A stretch of 64,000 nt of DNA from Anthoceros angustus (taxonomy: Eukaryota > Streptophyta > Anthocerotopsida > Anthocerotales > Anthocerotaceae), in the NCBI GenBank assembly GCA_010909165.1, contig VJWM01000063.1, forward strand, positions 124,001 through 188,000, written 5' to 3'. Position 1 is the stretch's first letter. Every line of letters starts with the position of its first letter. Positions 55,287 to 64,000 of the stretch are shown in pieces. The position numbers and the translations under genes are program-made. The notes beneath the pieces are model-generated. The model ran no database searches and had not been told where the DNA came from. It worked only from the letters and a program-made list of their open reading frames with translations.

Positions 55287-56513
55287 GCAGTAGTGTAGGC
55301 GCACATTTGTGCGGCCGTGTGTGCCATGTAGCCTTCATGAGCAGAACTTAAGTTTGAACTCTGGGCTCGGGGAATTGTCCAGCAGACAGGAGCAGGATTG
55401 CTGTCCGGCAGTGGTTAGTCAGATTCTGACCGGGGTGCTTTTGTATATGTATGCGTTCTCGTGCAAACTTCTCCCTGCCGGAGCGGTACGTTGGGAGCGG
55501 CTGGATTTACGTTTGCCCTAGAGCTTGCGTGACCGGCACCGGTGAGGACTCCATGTTCCCCAGTTGGGAGTTAAGTGTTCATGTGTATGCGGGATGTTTG
55601 TGGGGCGCAGATGGATGGACGTGCCTACTCCTGCAGTGACGCAGGCTCAACGTTGAAACTTTCAAGCTCTAAAGCAAGCGCCAGCAGTCCAGGTGAGTTT
55701 CTTCTGAGCGATTACTCAAAGTTCAACGGGCCCCTTTGCTGCACGTATCGTTCCAGTCACTTGGGTATTCCAGGGCAAGGCGGGAAGAGAGCCGCTCTCG
55801 GCATTGCCATAAGGTAGGTCTATTGAGATAGAGGTGTCGAAGACGCTACTGTGGAGCAAAATCTTAAGTCTTTGAAGGAAACAGTGTGGAAGCACTTGAC
55901 CTCAAGTGTCGTCAATCCCATGTCAACCACGTATAGGGGAAGTGTCGCTCAAGACACTGTGATAAGCTTGTCCTGTGATGCAATTGGATCTCATAGCAAC
56001 CAACGCACAAATTGCTTCAACCCTAAACGAGCCTGTAACCACATGTATCGTGCGTCCCTGGGCTTCGGCAGAAGCCCTCCGCCTACCTGCCTATATATGT
56101 ATATATGCCTCCGCCATGTTTCATGCGCATCCCCATCCTACCCCGCCCTGACATGAGTCCAATTGAATGGCAGGAAAAGGAAATTACCTTTATAGCAAGG
56201 GCTGTTGTGTCACCTTTTAAATATTTGCACTCCCGGACTGCATCTGCATCGTTCGTTGAAGTAGCGTGGAAGTCCAGCTCTTTCCTTGGCCCGTTTACAT
56301 TCCTAATAAGCTTGAGGCGATGGAGTCTGAAATGTAGGTCTGTATGTAGTCAGGCGCCTCGCCGAATCCCGTGCCTCAATTTTGGACCCATCGGCTAGCG
56401 TGAATGCAATCAGATTGAGTTTTAGATCGACCGGCTGGTGTGAAAGCCGCTGAAATTAAAGTGACTGAGGTTTATGGTTTAACAATCGTGGACGCATTTG
56501 AAGGATTGCGGTC
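55287..56513. other. intergenic, F-box gene 3' end and NOM1 5' flank
   Basis: The first few hundred bases are probably 3' untranslated sequence. Short frames at 55575-55817 and 55851-56156 (+) lack any recognisable domain. No repeat seen. Confidence 0.4.
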
Positions 56514-59500
56514 ATGGCGGTGGTGGAAGGTCTGTTGCGAGCCCGTGCTTGTTCTCTGCGTGCACATTCGATTTGGGCTGGGTGGCATGCTGAAAATGTT
56601 GTTGGGTGTGCAGGCAAAGGCGTTGCCAAGCGCCACAAGCAACGTAGAGAGGAGGCTTGCCAAGCGAAGAGGCAGAAGAGCCTCCACCAATGGGCCATTA
56701 AGCAGGCAGGCAAGATGCGGAGAGGTGAGAGTCTTGTGCCACAGGGTTCAGACAAGGAAGGGGATGACCAGCGAGCTGCCGCAGCTGGGTCGAGGCAGGG
56801 TGGTCGTAAGAGGGACCGTGTTGGGGGTAAGGCAAGGAAGGGGAAGAGGGCTCGGACTAAATTTGAGGAGTACTTGGAGCAGGACAGGAAGATTACAGGA
56901 GAAGGTGGTCTGGAGGCAGAGAGACGGCTTGCCAAGATGCTGAAGGTTAGGAAAGGGAAGCTTAGGGATGAAAATGATGGGCTTGCGGAGCTTTTGGAGG
57001 GGATCAGTCCCATGGCTGATTATTCCGAGGACGAGGTATCTGCTGATGGGGAGGAGGAGGGGGAGGAAGAGCAGGCTAGACCTGTTAAGCTTGGAAGGAA
57101 GAGGCAGGGTGACAGCGGACCCAAGCGTGGGGGAAGTAAGAAAAAGAAACTGAGTGTTCTGGATGGCTCGGATGCTGAAGGAGTGATGCTGCAAAATGGA
57201 GCTGATGGGTCGGAGGAGATGGTTGTGCGGGAGGACTCTGATGCAGCTGAGGATGGTGAAATGGCTCCAGCTGAGTTCGGGGAGGATGTAACCGATGAGG
57301 AGGTGTCTAGGGAGGATGGTGCTGTGGTTGAAGCAGGAAAGAGTTCGGATGGGGCTAGGTCAGCATTAGCTGTGAAGTATGTCCCACCACACCTGCGACA
57401 GTCTGTAGAAAAAAAAACCGAGGAAACGATTCGGTTGCAGAATCGTGTAAGAGGTGGGTTTCTGTTACCACGGTGGCAATTGCCTGCGAGCTCACTGACC
57501 AGAGTGTTCTGAAGAAGTTTTGGTGATTTTGTGGTGAAGGGCTGCTGAATCGGCTGACTGAAGCAAATGTGGAGCCCATTGTCTCAGAGCTGACATCCAT
57601 GTTCCAGGTTCCCACAATTTTTGCTACGCAGCTAGTTCATCCAGTTTCACCATAACTTAGCTGTTTTTTTCTCCGACTGAGCCAATCAGCAGCTGTGTTG
57701 TAGGTGCATGGTCGGCGGGTCATTGGGGACTTTATCGTCCAGGAGATTTTGGGGGCATGCTGTAGTGGTCCACGAGGGAATCAGCAGTGAGTATCTCATC
57801 CTTCTTATATGTGGTTGACAATAGGTCAAAGCTGATGGAAATGTCCTCACTAACGGCTGTGCTGTGAAGAGCTAACTTGCCTGGTTTGATGCTTGTAGGT
57901 ATGCAGCAGTATTTGCTGCATTTGTGGGAGGAATTGCAGCGATTGTTGGGATTGACTTTGGAGCGAAATTCGTGGCTGCCTTCTCTGTGGCTTTTGAGGT
58001 TCAAGACTGTTGTGCTGTAGTCATAATCTCTGATATGTCTGTGCATACTGGTTGGTCGCTGCCGTAGATATGTTGGTCCTTTAGGCAAATGTATGAAGTC
58101 AATGTATTGCACTGCATCTTACTGTCGGAATGTTGATCTTACAGGAACAGTATCAAAAGGAGGACAGTCTTGCTTTGAGGAATCTGTCCCTCCTGTTTTC
58201 CAACCTATTCCTGTTCCACTTGCTCCCTAGGTATCTGCTCATGTTCATTTGCCTAGTATGTGACTTACCCTTAATCGCGCCCTCATCTTCCACTGACCGA
58301 AAGTTTGGTTGGGCTAGTGATCTGGTGTATGACCTTCTGGGAGTCCTTTGCAAGAGATTTGAGGAGCTTGATGTGGCAACCATTCTATGGCTTCTACAAT
58401 GTAAGAACTTGCTAGAACCGATGAGTTTTGTCACTCGACACGCTGCAATTCTGACAGAAAAGTTTGCTGACATGATTTTTGCAACTTGGCGTTTTGTTTT
58501 TGTTTCACCAGCATGCGGCATTCAGCTCAGAGGAGATGATCCAACCACTATGAAGGAATTCATTCTGTCTGTCCAGCAACGGACGGCAGATCTAAAGGCT
58601 GTTCTTTCAAAGGATAATGCATCTATTGGGAAGAGGGTAATCATCTTCAAGAGTCTCGTGGACCACAGTGACTGTCTGAATATGGCATTGCTGATAGAAA
58701 TCTGATGCCACTTGTGTGGGTTTGATCATTATGTAGGTTGGGTTTATGTTGGACACCATCTGTGACATAAAGAACAACAAGAGGCGAACAAAGGAGGATC
58801 CGGTATACCACTCTCGTTTGAAGAAGTGGTTGCAAAAGGTACGCCGTAGCTCTACTACTTTAATTTGTCCCACTTTCTTAAGCGTTCCTCAAATACTGAC
58901 AAATCCCAACTCGTTCAGCTGAGGATCGAGGATGTGCAGCTGAGGGCTGTCACTTGGAGTAAGTTACTGGACCCAAGCAAGACGGGTCAGTGGTGGCTTC
59001 CTGGTGGAGATAAACAAGAACATCATAAAGCTGATGCAAGAGCTGAAGTGGCTGGGGCAATGGATACCGGTGCAGTGGAGGCAGAGATAATGATTCAGCT
59101 GGCAGCTTCCCAGCGCATGAACACCGATGCACGTCGAGCAGTTTTCTGTATCATCATGAGTAGTGAAGATTACTTGGACGCATTTGAGAAACTTCTCAGG
59201 CTAAAGCTGTCTGGGAAACAGGTGGGTTCTCGTTTATTTGCTCAACTCAGCACTGTGGATAAGGAGGTTTTGGTGCAGGCGTAACTCTAAACATGGTGTA
59301 CCATTTTGCAGGATCGGGAGGTGTTACGGATTGTTGTGGATTGCTGTCTGCAGGAGAAAATCTTCAACAAGTACTATGCGCTACTGGCCTCCAAGTTGTG
59401 CCATCATGACAAGAATCACAAGTTCACCCTGCAGGTTGGCAGGGTGAATTTGCCCACGTGCATGGTTGTTTGAGCACACCATTGCTGTCGTCACTAACTT

Positions 59501-59935
59501 GTGGATTGCTGTCTGCAGTACTGTCTCTGGGATCACTTCAAGGAGCTGTCGTCCATGCACATTCAACGAAGCGCCAATCTGGCTAGACTTGTAGCTGACT
59601 TGATCAGTTCCTTCGCTCTGTCCCTGACGGTTTTGAAAGCAGTAGATTTCACAGATGCCAGGACGCTGACGCCGAAGGTAGTGATGCACTTTCGCATTTT
59701 CTTCAGAGTGCTTCTGACAGAGTACGCGGAAGATGTTGTCTGGGCTGTCTTTTCTCGGATTGCTGCTCCCCCAGAGCTGGCAAGCTTGCGGGATGGCCTA
59801 ACTCTTTTTCTCCACCAGCACGTGAGAGGGGTGCCGGAAAACAAAGACCAAGATATCTCCTGTTTAGTAGAAAGATGTAAATTAGCCAAGAGGGGGTTGT
59901 CAAATGTAATTGGAGTACAGCTGAAGAGCTCATAG
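56514..59935 (+). CDS. nucleolar MIF4G/MA3 protein (NOM1/Sgd1 type), 781 aa
   Basis: Ribosome-biogenesis factor; in yeast and animals it acts in 18S rRNA maturation and binds the DEAD-box helicase Fal1/eIF4AIII. Exons: 56514-56529, 56614-57453, 57540-57607, 57704-57786, 57899-57998, 58145-58230, 58318-58400, 58512-58636, 58737-58838, 58919-59221, 59312-59434, 59519-59935; total 2,346 nt in phase. The N-terminal third is acidic/basic low complexity with nuclear-targeting stretches (SKKKKL), then YVPPHLRQ, the MIF4G domain (LLNRLTEANVEPIV, LVYDLLGVLCKRF, CGIQLRGDDPTTMKEF, ICDIKNNKRRTKED) and the MA3 domain (NTDARRAVFCIIMSSEDYLD, KFTLQYCLWDHFKEL). The first intron is 84 nt and open in frame, so its retention would give 809 aa. 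Confidence 0.9.
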
Positions 59936-60942
59936 CTTCGAGTTCATGTGGAGTGCATTGGTCTGTCCGTCTGTGAACTTGGACACCCCGAAGTCTGCCA
60001 CTTCGGCTTCTTGTTTGCTGGGGTTTAGGGTACAAGGCCATCAATCAATATGTACTTGTATCTTCCAGGACCGCCAGGCAAGTCGTGGAGGAAGGTGTGG
60101 ACAGCCCAGTGAAGCCACCTCTGGCAACATCTACCGCTATATGTCTCTGTCTCCATGAAAATTGAGCGAGACATTTCTCAAAGCAGCTTGCCAGAAGTCC
60201 TGATGTAGGATCCTTCCGCCCTTGGGTGATCTTGTCTAAGCTTCCGCCCTTGGGTGATCTTGTCCAAGTCTCCACACCGGCCTGACGCTGATGAAAGTGT
60301 CGCTGCTGCCAGCCCGGGATAGGGATCCAGACCGGCAGCAACGACCCTTTAATCAGCACCCTGGGGCTCAGGATTGAGCACAGGCTCACGCTGGGTTTAG
60401 GGAAGCAGACGCTCCGAGCGCGCTGCAGGCTTGCAGTCGCTGCCAAATCTGAGTCCAAGGTGAAAGCCGCTGTGAACAGTGGAAGCTTGTTGGAAGTGGT
60501 AGATCCGGCTCTCGGAGGGGGCTACGAGGGAAGTCCACGAGGCCATGAGCTGTACATGTGCCACTTGCTGCTTCCGCTAGACCTGGCATAAGCAAAGTGG
60601 TCAGCGAGCTCGCCCAGACCGTGGCACTGGACTCTGGAGTGTGGAGAACAATTAAGACTGAGGAGAATGGGTTCAGCCCAGGGGTGGGACATTCACCAAT
60701 GCGTCGACGGAATGCTCGAATTTCTCAGAAATATATGCAGCTTCGATTGTGAACGGGCGGGGAGCTGGGATCACACTAGACAGTGAGACAACCACCCGAT
60801 AATACCCCTTTCTTGTGACTGTACACAGTATGTAGGCTATAGTGACGAAACCCTCCACCACACGGTGTGACCAAAAATTGAAACTTCAACTCTTTAACTC
60901 TGCACAGGGGCTACGTCCCCGCTACCATTGAAACAGAAAGCC
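59936..60942. other. intergenic between convergent genes
   Basis: Contains both genes' 3' ends. CTTCCGCCCTTGGGTGATC occurs twice 32 bp apart (about 60209 and 60241). No gene supported. Confidence 0.45.
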
Positions 60943-61355
60943 TCAGTCGTCGATCTCCATAGCCTGAGCTAACTTTAATTTATCAGCAGCTGAAGGCTTC
61001 ACTTTGATCCCCTTCTTCATCTTGAAGCTTTTCTTCCTAATTTTCTTGTCAACCTGCAAGCCGCGAGCAAGCAATGCACAGGTCAGCTTCTGGCTCATGT
61101 GCCAAAGACGACAGCACTGTGGCAAGCCAGACAACCCTATGATACCTGCATCTTCCTATCCTTGACCTCCTTCCGCTTGGCTCGTTTTTCTTGCTCCTCC
61201 TTCTCCCCTGCAAGCTTGGAAGGTCAGCACATGCGAGCCAGCTACTGAAAAAAAAATTCGTACACCAAGCCGCGCAAGCAGAATAGAAGGAGCATACGCT
61301 TGAGATCGAAGGCGTGTGCCTTCACCCGTGTGCTCAGCTTGTTCTTCTTGGACAT
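60943..61355 (-). CDS. 76-aa lysine-rich protein, 3 exons
   Basis: Exons 61355-61298, 61207-61146 and 61053-60943 total 231 nt with clean GT-AG introns in phase. The protein starts MSKKNKLSTRVKAHAFDLK, is about one third Lys/Arg with a highly charged helix (EEQEKRAKRKEVKDRKMQ) and ends in the acidic tail AMEIDD. Spliced short exons, a conserved-looking start and no low-complexity expansion argue that it is a real gene. The composition suggests a nuclear or nucleolar protein, perhaps RNA- or ribosome-associated, but I do not recognise the family. Confidence 0.7.
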
Positions 61356-63391
61356 TGCGACGCTTGCTCCGCCTTGCGGGGGCCAGGAGAGGAAAGAAGC
61401 CTCGAAACCCTAATCCAGGAGGCCAAGTAGGCGACCGGGACCGGGAGCAGCACGATCCCGCTGCCGGTCAGCCCGTTGCCGGCGACGAGAAACGAAGCCG
61501 CTACCTGATCAGACGACAGGTGGCCCTCAATCTCTATCGTTCTCTCGCTGGTGTGACTCACGGCTGGTGCTGTTTGCGGGTGCCGGCCGGCGAGGAGTCA
61601 GATGCGGCGATGACACGGCAGAGATTTAAGGATGCCCATCTTTTTTATATCTTCATTATAATTTAGAAAAATAGATAAACAACTGCATAATTTTTCAATA
61701 TAGTTCATATATTCAAACATAGATACATAGGTTCATATAATCGAATGGATAAGATCTATATTTTAGATAATCTTATAGCAAAATTCACTGTTCATATAGA
61801 TACACCTTGAAGGCTTGGGATGTTACTTGGAGCATTGAAGACTTTACAAATAATTTGTCAACAAAATCAAAGTGTTTTTTCTTTTCTTTGCCATATAGAC
61901 AGGAGTTCCATTGCTCTCCAAAGAGGATTGACAAATGCAATTTTTGGAACGATAGGTAATGCAGACGAAGCTTCTTGAACAATCCCGCCAATAGATTGGG
62001 CTCAACTAAATCCCTAGCTTTAATACAAAAGAAACAAAGACAATTTGGGGCAGACTGTTATGGGATATGGTAATTTCATTCTATAATGCCTTTTAGGAGG
62101 AATTTTCTTCCATATTACCTTGGTGTGGATGGGGCCACCACATCTCTACATGTTAAGTAAAGATTAAGAGTAGTATTTTCCATTATATTTAAATTTTTGA
62201 TAAAAGATTTAAATAAGTTTCAAAAGAAATAATCTCTAAGTATAAAGGTTATTTTCATGGTCTTGCTTGAATCCTTTGATCCTAGAAGTTTCGTGAAAGC
62301 AAATTGGGCATGGGGTACATAATAAGTCTTGTGTCCCTTAGCTTTTTTATTTTTATCAATCATACAATGATTTTTTAATTTGGTATATTAAATCGGAAGA
62401 AAGGGGGGAATCTTTTAGCAAGGGTTCTGATAATCACCCAATTAGCTTTGCACTTTTAGTTCAGATTGGACGAACCTTAAACTCGATAAAACGAGCTTTG
62501 AACTGGCAAGGTCCTCTGACCGGTCCACTGGTCATTGAGAAAAGCGAAAGAGCTCGAACGCTGTAAACAAGGAAAACGACTCCCGTATCCCAACGAAGGA
62601 GTTATGTGGAGGGGTGAAAGGGTCGGATAGACGACCGGACGGCGCAAGGGCGGCGACCGGGGCGGTGGAGAAGAGACGGGCCCCCGTGGACAGGAGGGCG
62701 CGCCAGCGGCGTTGGCGGAGCACACCAGCCTGGAAAAATCGGCACTGGCCGTGCGAGCCGCACCTGCGTGTTGTTTGTTGCCTGCCAAGCTTAACAGCAC
62801 GTTCATCTCAGGCTCATCCTCCAGCTGCTGTTGCCGTTGCCGCACTGGCCGCACAGAGCTGAGCTGCTCCAAGGGCAGCTTCATCGGCCCGCCGGCGGAT
62901 GCAATGCCACTTCCACCGTCATGCAACTCGCCATGAGACGTCTTCTAGCGCCAGACCGAGAGCGAGACGTCTACAAGCGAGACGGTTGTAAGCGCGCACA
63001 GCCCGCCTGTGTCGACCTGCTCTACACTCCCCGTACTACTGTGAAGCAGGCTCCTGATGAGGAGGAGCAATTCGACACGCAATTACCTCCTCCCTCTAGG
63101 TGCGTTGGTTCCACCACTTGCTTGTACATGTGCCATTGATCCGACCATAACTGCTTAGTACCGTTGGCCGCTGTCTTTCTGTACTGGGAGCTTTCTGTCC
63201 TGGGAGCCGGATCCAGATCCTTGTGGCCGGCTGGTGGAGCGGCCTGTCCTCACTTCCCTCACCAGTCCTGTGCTGATGCTCCGAATGCTGGCCCGCCGCA
63301 GTTGCAGCGCTGCAGCTGCTCAATTCTGGTGCAGATCGTGTTCGAGCTGCTTCTAGCTTGCTCTGAGCCTCTTTCGCCTTGCCGTGTGGTC
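61356..63391. other. intergenic and probable ETO1-like 5' leader
   Basis: 61650-62470 is AT-rich with nothing recognisable. 62480-63390 is GC-rich; a 149-codon minus-strand frame (62477-62926) has no domain. The last few hundred bases are open in frame with the ETO1-like start (VQIVFELLLACSEP) and may be leader or extra N-terminal coding sequence. Confidence 0.4.
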
Positions 63392-64000
63392 ATGACGGTA
63401 TGTGGCTGCAGCTCGTCCGTGTCCAAAGTGAGGGAGCCGTGTTTGGAACCCTACTTCAAGCCGGTGGATTATGTTGAGACGCTTGCAAAGATCCATGAGA
63501 AGCTGGAGACCGCGTCCGACCAGGAGAAGGCGTCGCTGTACCTAGAGCAGTCGTTTGTGTTCAGGGGGTTGGGGGAAACCAAGCTGCTGAGGCGGAGCTT
63601 GCGATTCGCCTGCCAGCATGCCGTTACGGACCATGAGAGGCTGGTGTACGAGGCTTGGCTCAAGTATGAGAAGCGGGGGGAGGAGCTGGAAGATGAGAGA
63701 GCATCGTCCTGTTGCGGTGGCCCCAATTTGGAGAGCTCCGCTCCTGCGCCGGAGTCGGAGTCGGAGCTTGACCTCTGGCTCAATGTGTCTTTTGAGTATC
63801 TTCTCTCTTTTGAAGATCTTCCCTGCCGGAGCCCGATCGAAAATGAAAAAGAGCATCAGCAGGAGCTCAATGTTTTGGATCTTCTTTATTGGCCATGCCG
63901 GAGCTACTCGGAAGATGATGATCTACAGCAGCAGCAGCAGCCTGACAAGTGCTCCACTTCTTCCCCGTCAAGTTGCTCTGTGGAGAATGACCTAGTGTTT
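63392..64000 (+). CDS. ETO1-like BTB/TPR protein, 5' part, cut by window end
   Basis: The frame from ATG 63392 stays open to the window edge (203 codons). EPYFKPVDYVETLAKIHEKL, YLEQSFVFRGLGETKLLRRS and HERLVYEAWLKYEKRGEEL match the N-terminal region of plant ETO1/EOL proteins, which bring type-2 ACC synthases to CUL3 ubiquitin ligases and so limit ethylene production. The usual BTB domain and TPR repeats would lie beyond the window. An acidic, Glu/Ser- and Gln-rich linker (SEDDDLQQQQQPDKC) follows. Lycophytes generally lack the angiosperm ethylene-forming step, so the partner here may differ. The start is provisional. Confidence 0.82.
   Translation, partial: MTVCGCSSSVSKVREPCLEPYFKPVDYVETLAKIHEKLETASDQEKASLYLEQSFVFRGLGETKLLRRSLRFACQHAVTDHERLVYEAWLKYEKRGEELEDERASSCCGGPNLESSAPAPESESELDLWLNVSFEYLLSFEDLPCRSPIENEKEHQQELNVLDLLYWPCRSYSEDDDLQQQQQPDKCSTSSPSSCSVENDLVF

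Noticed and set aside
62477-62926. 149-codon minus-strand frame upstream of the ETO1-like gene
   Set aside because: GC-rich region open in several frames; no recognisable domain and no conserved start.

Overview
This is nuclear DNA of a land plant, most probably a Selaginella-type lycophyte. The support is a canonical plant phytochrome with three introns, a full-size plant PDR/ABCG transporter, an ETO1-like BTB/TPR gene, introns almost all about 50-120 nt long, plant LTR retrotransposons (initiator tRNA-Met primer site) and a GH26 mannanase, which is unusual for a plant. The genus is inferred; no search was run. Exon models were built by hand from splice sites, reading phase and family conservation. 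Five of them (PDR transporter, phytochrome, diflavin reductase, RlmN-like, NOM1-like) close in frame at the family's usual length; the F-box/ankyrin and 76-residue models also close in frame but have no family length to compare.

Left part (1-18.7 kb), transposon-dominated. 1-6.9 kb is GC-rich and decayed: a diverged 1.49-kb direct repeat, then a 520-bp tandem repeat. From 6.9 to 15.1 kb lies a plus-strand Ty3/gypsy-like polyprotein remnant carrying a C5-cytosine DNA methyltransferase domain with DNMT3-like motifs (I, IV, VI, VIII, IX/X) directly ahead of the start of its reverse transcriptase. A complete but decayed Ty1/copia element on the minus strand (7558-14003) has inserted in that domain just before the catalytic motif. 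After it come AT-rich repeats, a non-LTR-type retroelement 3' fragment and a gag-like remnant.

Middle (19.4-35.3 kb). A 24-exon PDR/ABCG transporter (minus) carries a 1.94-kb internal tandem duplication covering the second nucleotide-binding domain; leaving one copy out gives an exact 1,490-codon reading frame. It is followed by a 24-bp GGCGCC-rich minisatellite, a CACTA-like transposon end, two more fragments of the same non-LTR-type family and the 3' half of a gypsy pol gene.

Right part (36-64 kb), gene-rich: phytochrome (-, 1,127 aa), diflavin reductase ATR3/NDOR1 (-, 641 aa), GH26 endo-mannanase (+), RlmN-like radical-SAM methyltransferase (-, 396 aa), an F-box/ankyrin protein (+, 644 aa), nucleolar MIF4G protein NOM1/Sgd1 (+, 781 aa), a 76-aa lysine-rich protein (-), and the 5' end of an ETO1-like gene (+) cut by the window edge. 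These are unrelated single genes, not an operon. Tandem duplications and an inverted repeat sit in several of their 5' regions.
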